Source: an uncultured Porphyromonas sp.
GTDB lineage: Bacteria; Bacteroidota; Bacteroidia; Bacteroidales; Porphyromonadaceae
DNA length: 5,239 nt
Direction: 5' to 3'
NCBI GenBank assembly: GCA_947253195.1
Contig: CAMXXM010000120.1
Span: forward strand, 1-5,239
Below the pieces are notes generated by a model that saw only the letters and a program-made list of their open reading frames with translations, was not told the DNA's origin and made no database searches. Made by a program: the position numbers and the translations under genes. Below, one piece after another: positions 1 through 5,239 of the stretch (position 1 is the first letter of the stretch; the number at the start of each line of letters is the position of its first letter).

Positions 1-1227
1 GAGATAGCCTTTGTCATAGCCGAGGACGAGGAGGGGGAGAAAGACAGAGTGAGCATCACGGTCCATCAACTGGGTCGCGATCAGAGCTTTGCCATCGACA
101 GCGTGATGTACGAGATCCCGCTGATCTTCCACGTCATCACCAACCCCGAGGATATTGCCAAGAAAGATGCTCAGAATAACGACAACGATCCTAACAACGA
201 CTACACTAAGGTAAACGGGGAGTCCCTCCAGCGACTGGTCGAGCAGGTCAACCAGCTCTACTCCGGCAATCCGCCAAACCCCAAGAGAGTAATGATGGGG
301 AAGGGATACAATAGGATCGGTCTGACGAACTCTAGGATCCGCTTTGTCTTAGCCACAAAAGATCCGGATGGCAAGCGACTGTCCCCATCAGGCATCACCT
401 CACACGACATGACGGAGCGGGCTCTCGACCCGACTGCTGTGATGCAGGATAAGAAGGGCGGCGTCTACCATTCAATGAGCTTCCCGATCAACAATTACAT
501 CAACGTCTATGTCTTCCCCTTCAAGCCCGGTAAGGATGTGGGGCAGATCACCCTAGGGATCTCCCATATGCCCTATCTCGTCACGAAGCATAAGATGGAG
601 GGACTCGGCACCTTTGACAGAGTGATAAAGGGATTTGACAACTATAACCACTGCATTGTGCTGAACTACCAGCAGTTTGAGAACCGAGTCAAGGAGACTC
701 AGTCGATCAGCAAGATCCATGAGAATCTCACACCGGTAGCTGTTACGCTTGCCCACGAGCTGGGGCACTACCTCGGACTGGGACATGTCTTTGCGGAGAA
801 AAAGGCTGAGGGAGAGACGAGTGCCCTGCAGCTCACTGAGGAGTGCATCGACAGCGACTATGTCGAGGACACGCCCTCCTACAATCGGATCGCTTACAAT
901 AGGGTGATGAGTGAGCAAATCGCTGCTCTTGAGTCAAGCCAAGGCTCCACACTGCAGTCCGTCCTCTCCACCCTCCTGACGAGAGACCTCTGCGATGGGA
1001 GATTTAATCAAATCTCCTACAACCTCATGGACTACGAGGTCTCCTACAACGACCGCTTTACACCGGGTCAAATATCCCGGATGAGACAGGTACTCTACTA
1101 CAGCCTCACCGTGCCGGGGGACAAGCTGGTCAGCTCGACGAGATCGGCTCTCAGGTCGGATGGGGATGGTGCCATCGGTCGTCCGGTGGCGGTAGAGTGC
1201 AAGATCCATATACATACTAAGCCGTAA
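1..1227 (+). CDS. Zinc metalloprotease, M43/pappalysin-like metzincin (5'-truncated)
   Basis: Probable extracytoplasmic zinc endopeptidase; its substrate is unknown. The zinc site HELGHYLGLGH (HExxHxxGxxH; bases 754-786) gives three His ligands and the catalytic Glu, and NLMDY (1021-1035) is the Met-turn. Between them is C-x-DSDYVEDTP, and after the Met-turn comes RFTPGQISRM; both are typical of M43-type metzincins. Upstream, YEIPLIFHVI followed by a helix ending in VNQLY matches the start of this catalytic domain. The closest family I know is the Bacteroidetes zinc-dependent metalloproteinase lipoprotein (BF0631-type), recalled rather than searched. The frame is open from base 1 (EIAFVIAEDEEGEKDRVSITVHQLG), so the gene continues past the left edge; the GTG at 49 is not the real start. 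The partial N-terminus ends like a BACON/Ig-like beta-sandwich strand (ITVHQLG). The signal peptide and any lipobox would lie outside the window. The stop codon is 4 bases before the next gene. The metzincin class is near certain; the subfamily is less so. Confidence 0.9.
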   Translation, partial: EIAFVIAEDEEGEKDRVSITVHQLGRDQSFAIDSVMYEIPLIFHVITNPEDIAKKDAQNNDNDPNNDYTKVNGESLQRLVEQVNQLYSGNPPNPKRVMMGKGYNRIGLTNSRIRFVLATKDPDGKRLSPSGITSHDMTERALDPTAVMQDKKGGVYHSMSFPINNYINVYVFPFKPGKDVGQITLGISHMPYLVTKHKMEGLGTFDRVIKGFDNYNHCIVLNYQQFENRVKETQSISKIHENLTPVAVTLAHELGHYLGLGHVFAEKKAEGETSALQLTEECIDSDYVEDTPSYNRIAYNRVMSEQIAALESSQGSTLQSVLSTLLTRDLCDGRFNQISYNLMDYEVSYNDRFTPGQISRMRQVLYYSLTVPGDKLVSSTRSALRSDGDGAIGRPVAVECKIHIHTKP

Positions 1228-1231
1228 TGCT

Positions 1232-2602
1232 ATGAGACGAAGACGATCACGTGTGGTAGCACTCCTCCATGGGAGGCGAGACCTACTGCTGTACCTCTTG
1301 GTGATGGTCCTACTGGGACTCTTCAGCCTCTACGGGCTGGGAAGTACGACACCAGGGGAGGAGATAGTAGCCGGGCAGGTCGAGCAATTGTGTCGCTTGG
1401 ACCGCGAGGGGGAGCTCACGACTGCCGATCTCCTCGCACGAACTACTTCACCGATATACGAGAGCTCGGTACTCCTGATGCACCGGGTGTTAGATAATAG
1501 TGACGAGCAGATATCAACAGCAGCACTTCGGATACCGACCCTACTGGCAGCGATGTTGCTCGGGGTCTTTTTCTTCATCTTTGTCTGCAGAGACCGCAGC
1601 CGACCCATTGCTCGCGTGACGCTCTTCTTCCTCATTGCCACTCCCTTTTTTCACTACTTCATCATCACTGGAGGACCGGCTCTGCCAGGGGCTCTCTTTG
1701 GAACTCTTGCCCTGATGGTATGCCACGACATGATGGCTAGTGGGAGGAAGTATCCGGTAGGCTCCATACTGGTATGTGGTGTACTGCTGGCTCTCACCTG
1801 TCTGTCGGTAGGGGCCGGAGGAGTAGTCATCCCGTCACTTGCCATGCTCCTATGGGGTCTCCTCGGGAGCCGGTCCGGGGTGAGAGGTCGGCTGTGGATA
1901 CCGATTGCATCAGTTGTCCTCGGTGTATTGATCGTAGCCCTTGCCGCAACCATTCCGGGTGAGTGCCACTGGCTAGCATCTGAGTCAGGACGATGGTTCG
2001 GCCGTGGCCTATGGGGATGTCTCCTGACACTGATACCCTGGGGCGTGGTGGCTCTGATGGAGGAGAAGAAGTCCTCGGGAATGAGGTACAGCCTGGAGCA
2101 CCTTTCTGCCGAGGGTCTCGCTCTACTGACGATCGTCTCAGCCCTCGTCTACAACCTCGCCTCCGGCACAAGCGATCCTGCGCCATCCCTTATAGTAGCC
2201 CCTTTCGTCTGTCTCATTGCCGGTGAGGCCTTCCGCTCACTGCTGCGGTGTAAGCCCGGGCGGATCACCACATTCGCATATGTGATCAACATCCTGGGGC
2301 TGGTGCTGCTCGGGGTACTGGTCTTTGTCCTCGTGGGGTCGAGTGATCAGGTCAGCGCCCTCATCTCTACCCTCAGCGGATCCGATGGGGCTATTGCTGT
2401 CGCTGCTATGCGTGGGGCAGTCAGGGCACACATGGCTCTCTGCCTGCTCCTGATGGTGGGACCGGTCGTGGCTGCCCTGACAATGGTCTATCAGCGTGTC
2501 AGAGGGAGCGAGACGAAGCAGGCATACAGCAGCATCCTGATGGTGATCCTTATCACCCTGGCGGTCGACCTGCCTCTCGTGGCTCTCGTGGGATCGCTTT
2601 AG
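1232..2602 (+). CDS. Polytopic inner-membrane protein, distantly GT-C (ArnT/PMT)-like
   Basis: A 456-residue integral membrane protein of uncertain function. The N-terminus is very basic (MRRRRSR), followed by a first membrane segment at about residues 17-36 and a roughly 60-residue loop (37-98) that is probably periplasmic. About ten further hydrophobic segments lie near 101-119, 128-146, 149-165, 176-212 (possibly two), 222-240, 257-276, 293-311, 318-334, 346-369, 400-420 and 432-454. The order of a long first loop, then AALRIPTLLAAMLLGVFFF, then LFFLIATPFFHYF, resembles the ArnT/PMT glycosyltransferase plan (RLPS-type motif after loop 1). The usual D-E after the first membrane helix reads PGEE (41-44), and the second acidic residue expected after the third helix is absent (TGGPALPGALFG, 147-157). 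It is also shorter than ArnT (about 550 residues) and lacks a C-terminal soluble domain. It may be a degenerate or unusual GT-C protein, or an unrelated transporter-like protein. The ATG lies 4 bases after the upstream stop with no Shine-Dalgarno, and the downstream gene follows at the same spacing, suggesting co-transcription. Confidence 0.75.
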   Translation: MRRRRSRVVALLHGRRDLLLYLLVMVLLGLFSLYGLGSTTPGEEIVAGQVEQLCRLDREGELTTADLLARTTSPIYESSVLLMHRVLDNSDEQISTAALRIPTLLAAMLLGVFFFIFVCRDRSRPIARVTLFFLIATPFFHYFIITGGPALPGALFGTLALMVCHDMMASGRKYPVGSILVCGVLLALTCLSVGAGGVVIPSLAMLLWGLLGSRSGVRGRLWIPIASVVLGVLIVALAATIPGECHWLASESGRWFGRGLWGCLLTLIPWGVVALMEEKKSSGMRYSLEHLSAEGLALLTIVSALVYNLASGTSDPAPSLIVAPFVCLIAGEAFRSLLRCKPGRITTFAYVINILGLVLLGVLVFVLVGSSDQVSALISTLSGSDGAIAVAAMRGAVRAHMALCLLLMVGPVVAALTMVYQRVRGSETKQAYSSILMVILITLAVDLPLVALVGSL

Positions 2603-2606
2603 GTCC

Positions 2607-2684
2607 ATGATCAGATCAAGGGGTAAGGCACTCTTCTCTTCTCTCCTCTCAGGTGCGGTACTCATCGCCACAGGAGGAGGCTGT
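2607..2684 (+). other. Predicted lipoprotein signal peptide (signal peptidase II)
   Basis: Codons 1-26 of the GH51-like gene. There is a basic n-region (R3, R5, K7), a hydrophobic core (about residues 8-22) and a Cys at position 26 after TGGG. Residues after Cys are QSHRPP, with no acidic run of the kind reported to send Bacteroidetes lipoproteins to the surface, so a periplasmic-facing anchor is equally possible. The lipobox is imperfect (Gly at -3), so cleavage is predicted with moderate confidence only. Confidence 0.6.
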
Positions 2685-4529
2685 CAGTCACACCGCCCTC
2701 CTCTCGGTGAGATAGTGATAGACACAGACCTGCCGGTAATCTCGGAGGAACCTCTTAGTATAGGGATCACTCTGGACGTCGGGTTCGGTGGAAAAGACCT
2801 CCTTACCCCCAACCTCATCCCGAATGCAGGATTTGAGTTGGCTCCACCTCTTCTGCACTGCAGCTACAATACATCCACCTCGACACTCACCACCCCCAAT
2901 GGGTACGAGACCTTCTACCCCACCCCCACTTCTCTTTACGGCTGGGGAGGTCAAAGCGGGGAGATAACCCTCAGCGAGGGAAGGACCTACTACAAGGAGT
3001 CCTCTCACTACCTGACCTTTCGCCCCAAGGACACCGACTCTGTCCCGTGCAGGATCATGAGCACACTCTTCCCGCTGGAGGTAAAGGAGGGTGAGCGGTA
3101 TAGTCTTAGCTGCTTTGTCAGCAGTGACTTGGCGGAGGCAAGGGTCTCCTTAGTGAGGGACACACTGTCCCCCAAGAAAGTCTCCACCGAGGCCTCCATA
3201 CGGGGTGATGTCTACTGGAGCCGCCAGGATGTGGAGCTGAAGATCACCACTGCGACGGACTCCGCCTACTTGATGATAGAGTCTCGACCCATCCGGCGCA
3301 CGGATGAGGGGATGGGCTACACCCAGCCGAGGGGCTATGTGTCCCTCGATGAACTATGGCTCACGAGGAAAGAGCCACAGTCCGATCCGGAGGTCCCGCT
3401 GCCAAATGCGCTTATGAAACTTCTAAGAGGGCTTGATCCCGACTTCGTGAGATTTCCCGGTGGCAGGACTGCGAATGGCTATTACCCAGGGAGCTACCCC
3501 ACCCCCCACTATGGTCATCAGGATACGCTCTCGATCTGGACCTTGGGAGGAACTGAGTACACCGGGGACTTCGGGATCTCTAAGCTCATCAAGGTCTCAG
3601 AGCTGCTTAATGCCCGTCCTATGGTCATTGCCAATGCCGGGATCACTGATCCATCAGCCACACCGCGATACGAGGATGTCGCCGAGATAGGTGAGAGGAC
3701 AAAGTATCTCTCGCGGTTGGCGATGAATCCTAAGCTCTTAGTTCAGATCGGCTATGGGCTCACTTCAGAGGAGTACAAGCGGCGCTTCAAGCTCTTTGCG
3801 ACCGGCATCGGCCAGGATAACTTGGTCTCAGCCGGACCACTCGTTGACTCCACCACCCACTATAGCGACTACGCGTTTGACTTGGCACTCACGGCGATCA
3901 AGGACCCACACTTGATCAATCTCATTCCGGAGGCGAATAGGACGCTACAGACCAAGCGGCAACAGATGATGATCGGCGAGGCCTCATTCGCTGATCCGGA
4001 GTCGCTTGCCGTCTTTCTACCACCCCTTGCACAGCGAGCAGCTTTCCTGATAGACTCGGAGAGGCACACCCCTCTGCTTGAAGGAGTCGGTATCGCACCG
4101 CTGCTCTCAACCGATCCATCTGATCATCCTCTCATACTGGTACGAGGGGCGCACTATCACCCGACCTTACTGTACGACTTTGTGTCGCAATTCCAGCGAA
4201 CCAGAGGCGATGTGGTACACGAGGTAAGCGACCACGATGACATCTGCCTCTCCCTTACCTCTGACAAGGAGCGAAAGCACTACTACCTCCGCGGGGTCAA
4301 TCTCACCCGCCACCCACTTACCTACAGGGTAAAGGTCACAGGGAAGCGGCAAAGTGTCAAGAGAGTCACCATGGTGCGCTTCACGCCTGAGCCCCAGACC
4401 ACTACGGCTGACTTATCACGCTACTACAGCTACGTACGCACGGAGGAGGAAATCAGCCTACCCCTTAAGAAAGCATTTGACCTAACCATAGAGCCTTATC
4501 AGGTCGTCCTACTTGACTTCTCAGAATAA
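2607..4529 (+). CDS. GH51 alpha-L-arabinofuranosidase-like lipoprotein, probably catalytically impaired
   Basis: A 640-residue predicted lipoprotein. The N-terminus (MIRSRGKALF, then a hydrophobic stretch) ends in TGGGC with Cys26 as the likely lipidated residue; Gly at -3 is atypical for a lipobox. Residues about 48-255 look like the N-terminal region of GH51 enzymes with a CBM4/9-type sandwich: LIPNAGFE (70-77), GWGGQSGEI, VKEGERYSLSCFVSS (159-173) and YVSLDELWL (244-252). The barrel begins with DFVRFPGG (279-286), the GH51 hallmark, followed by ARPMVIANAG (336-345). MMIGEASFA (454-462) fits the nucleophile strand with Glu458, then AAFLIDSERHTPLLEGVGIAPLLSTD fits the GH51 C-terminal half, ending in a beta-sandwich (about 505-640). 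Where GH51 has WEIGNE, this protein has VQIGYG (379-384), so the acid/base Glu is replaced by Gly. The spacing to Glu458 is 74 residues against about 119 in characterised GH51 enzymes, and the DxHxY strand is missing. Arabinofuranosidase activity is therefore doubtful. It is last in the apparent three-gene operon. Confidence 0.8.
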   Translation: MIRSRGKALFSSLLSGAVLIATGGGCQSHRPPLGEIVIDTDLPVISEEPLSIGITLDVGFGGKDLLTPNLIPNAGFELAPPLLHCSYNTSTSTLTTPNGYETFYPTPTSLYGWGGQSGEITLSEGRTYYKESSHYLTFRPKDTDSVPCRIMSTLFPLEVKEGERYSLSCFVSSDLAEARVSLVRDTLSPKKVSTEASIRGDVYWSRQDVELKITTATDSAYLMIESRPIRRTDEGMGYTQPRGYVSLDELWLTRKEPQSDPEVPLPNALMKLLRGLDPDFVRFPGGRTANGYYPGSYPTPHYGHQDTLSIWTLGGTEYTGDFGISKLIKVSELLNARPMVIANAGITDPSATPRYEDVAEIGERTKYLSRLAMNPKLLVQIGYGLTSEEYKRRFKLFATGIGQDNLVSAGPLVDSTTHYSDYAFDLALTAIKDPHLINLIPEANRTLQTKRQQMMIGEASFADPESLAVFLPPLAQRAAFLIDSERHTPLLEGVGIAPLLSTDPSDHPLILVRGAHYHPTLLYDFVSQFQRTRGDVVHEVSDHDDICLSLTSDKERKHYYLRGVNLTRHPLTYRVKVTGKRQSVKRVTMVRFTPEPQTTTADLSRYYSYVRTEEEISLPLKKAFDLTIEPYQVVLLDFSE

Positions 4530-4636
4530 GAGCCAGATTGTAGATAGGGCTAAATATTCGGGTCAGAGGATTGGCTATGTCAAAACTACTTTCTATATTT
4601 GTCCGAGTGTATTACTACTAGTTATAATCACCTTAT
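4530..4636. other. Intergenic region between operon and flavodoxin
   Basis: A 107-base gap, AT-richer than its flanks, holding the flavodoxin promoter. No convincing terminator for the upstream operon was found: AGCC (4531-4534) can pair with GGCT (4548-4551), but the stem is only 4 pairs around a 13-base loop and no T-run follows. No small ORF or RNA gene was recognised. Confidence 0.6.
4570..4601 (+). promoter_or_regulatory. Bacteroidetes-type promoter for flavodoxin
   Basis: TATATTTG at 4594-4601 matches the Bacteroidetes -7 consensus TAnnTTTG exactly. ATTG at 4570-4573 is a 3-of-4 match to the -33 TTTG element, with a 20-base spacer. Transcription would start at about 4606-4609, giving a leader of roughly 30 bases that is AT-rich and lacks a Shine-Dalgarno, as is usual in this phylum. 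It implies the flavodoxin is transcribed independently of the upstream operon. No operator such as a Fur-like palindrome was recognised. Confidence 0.7.
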
Positions 4637-5137
4637 ATGAAAACTATCATTGTTTACGGTTCCTCTACCGGAACCACCAAAGACATCGCTGACCGCATCG
4701 CCGAGAAGTTTGGTGTCGCTGCTGATGACGTTCGCGACGCTTCTGACTTCGATGCAGAGGACGTAGCCAACTACGACCTGCTGATCTTCGGAAGCAGCAC
4801 CTGGGATGACGGCGAGCTGCAGGATGACTGGTCCGACCTCATCGGGGACATCGCTGACCAGGATCTCTCCGGCAAGAAGGTTGCCCTCTTCGGATGCGGC
4901 GACAGCGAGGGCTACGGAGATACATTCTGCGATGCTGTGGGTATCCTCAAGGAAGAGCTCAGCAACAGCGGCTGCACCTTCGTAGGTGCGATCAGCAAGG
5001 ATGGCTACGAGTACGAGGCCAGCCGTGCCGAGGAGGGTGGCAAGCTGGTAGGCTGCTGCCTCGACGAGGACAACCAGGATGACCTCACCGACGAGCGTAT
5101 CGACCGCTGGGTAGAGGCTGTCAAGAGTGCCCTCTGA
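4637..5137 (+). CDS. fldA: Long-chain flavodoxin
   Basis: A 166-residue cytoplasmic FMN-binding electron carrier that can stand in for ferredoxin in low-potential electron transfer. The FMN phosphate loop is GSSTGTT (residues 8-14) after the first strand KTIIVY. The two aromatic residues expected to sandwich the isoalloxazine ring are Trp56 (GSSTWDDGE) and Tyr93 (GCGDSEGYGDTFCDA). The inserted segment GYEYEASRAEEGGKLVGCCLDEDNQ (123-147) and the ending LTDERIDRWVEAVKSAL mark the long-chain class, and the length is normal for it. The protein is very acidic, as flavodoxins are. All five arginines use CGC or CGT, unlike the AGA/AGG/CGA/CGG-rich genes upstream, which points to high expression. The ATG is clear: an exact -7 promoter box lies 36 bases upstream and there is no competing in-frame start. 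The gene is complete. The symbol fldA is given by family; the partner enzymes are not in the window. Confidence 0.96.
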   Translation: MKTIIVYGSSTGTTKDIADRIAEKFGVAADDVRDASDFDAEDVANYDLLIFGSSTWDDGELQDDWSDLIGDIADQDLSGKKVALFGCGDSEGYGDTFCDAVGILKEELSNSGCTFVGAISKDGYEYEASRAEEGGKLVGCCLDEDNQDDLTDERIDRWVEAVKSAL

Positions 5138-5141
5138 TAGC

Positions 5142-5168
5142 TGATCCGTAGATCAATCCTTTATATTT
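5142..5168 (+). terminator. Weak candidate terminator after flavodoxin
   Basis: Perfect 5-base inverted repeat TGATC (5142-5146) / GATCA (5151-5155) with a 4-base loop (CGTA), beginning 4 bases after the stop codon, followed by a T-rich but interrupted tract (ATCCTTTATATTT). The stem is short and only two of its five pairs are G-C, so intrinsic termination here would be weak; the position is the main argument for it. Confidence 0.3.
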
Positions 5169-5191
5169 AGCAAAGAGGCTGTGTGCAATTA

Positions 5192-5239
5192 CTGTCTCTT
5201 ATACACATCTGACGCTGCCGACGAAACCTTATGGGTGTA
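5192..5239. other. Illumina Nextera adapter contamination (non-genomic)
   Basis: CTGTCTCTTATACACATCT at 5192-5210 is exactly the 19-base Tn5 mosaic end used in Nextera libraries. GACGCTGCCGACGA (5211-5224) is the remainder of the read-1 transposase adapter in reverse complement. The next 10 bases (AACCTTATGG, 5225-5234) sit where the i5 index lies, and GTGTA (5235-5239) matches the start of the following P5 primer region. This order is that of an adapter read-through at the end of a short library fragment, so the contig should end at about base 5191. Confidence 0.98.

Noticed and set aside
553..1215. Two antisense open frames opposite the metalloprotease
   Set aside because: They lie opposite the conserved zinc-site and Met-turn region, and show no promoter or family features.
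2237..2671. Long antisense open frame (144 codons) opposite the membrane protein
   Set aside because: Its composition (rich in Asp, His, Glu, Gln, Ser) is the mirror of hydrophobic codons on the + strand; it has no recognisable domain and overlaps a well-supported gene.
2900..3520. C-rich short tracts (CCCCACCCCC-like) as repeats
   Set aside because: They are in-frame proline/threonine/tyrosine codons in separate places, with no regular unit or spacing.
4380..4529. Type IX secretion C-terminal domain on the GH51-like protein
   Set aside because: The C-terminus fits the GH51 beta-sandwich (ending IEPYQVVLLDFSE), and the N-terminus is a lipoprotein signal, not the signal peptide of a typical type IX cargo.
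4531..4551. AGCC/GGCT hairpin as terminator of the three-gene operon
   Set aside because: Four pairs around a 13-base loop with no following T-run is too weak.
5162..5169. TATATTTA as a second Bacteroidetes -7 box for a downstream gene
   Set aside because: The last base departs from the consensus, no -33 element is evident, and the genomic sequence ends about 22 bases later, so it cannot be judged.
5192..5210. Tn5 19-base mosaic end as evidence for a transposon end
   Set aside because: It is followed directly by Nextera adapter, index and P5 bases, so it is a library artefact and not a mobile element.

Overview
The window looks like a short assembly contig from a Bacteroidota chromosome, most likely Bacteroidales and possibly Porphyromonas-like. 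The evidence is a metzincin of the type common as lipoproteins in Bacteroides and relatives, a near-consensus Bacteroidetes promoter (TATATTTG at -7) with no Shine-Dalgarno before the flavodoxin, a moderately GC-rich coding sequence, and a long-chain flavodoxin. The genus is a guess; the phylum is much firmer.

Layout: all four genes are on the + strand. Bases 1-1227 hold the 3' part of a zinc metalloprotease (M43/pappalysin-like metzincin) whose start lies beyond the left edge. Four bases later comes a 456-residue polytopic membrane protein (1232-2602) with faint resemblance to GT-C (ArnT/PMT-type) glycosyltransferases. After another 4-base gap comes a 640-residue predicted lipoprotein (2607-4529) that follows the domain plan of GH51 alpha-L-arabinofuranosidases but appears to have lost the acid/base part of the active site. 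The 4-base spacings suggest a single operon whose promoter is outside the window. A 107-base AT-richer gap (4530-4636) carries the promoter of a separately transcribed long-chain flavodoxin gene (4637-5137), whose arginine codons suggest high expression. A weak hairpin follows it.

The last 48 bases (5192-5239) are not genomic. They are the Illumina Nextera (Tn5) mosaic end, the rest of the read-1 adapter, a probable 10-base index and the first bases of the P5 primer region. Real sequence ends at about base 5191.

How the genes may work together: the first three products would act at the cell envelope (a probably exported protease, an inner-membrane protein, a lipid-anchored GH51-like protein). 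The two carbohydrate-related proteins both look catalytically altered, so a binding, scaffold or glycan-sensing role is possible, but this is inference. The flavodoxin is a cytoplasmic electron carrier and probably unrelated to the operon.
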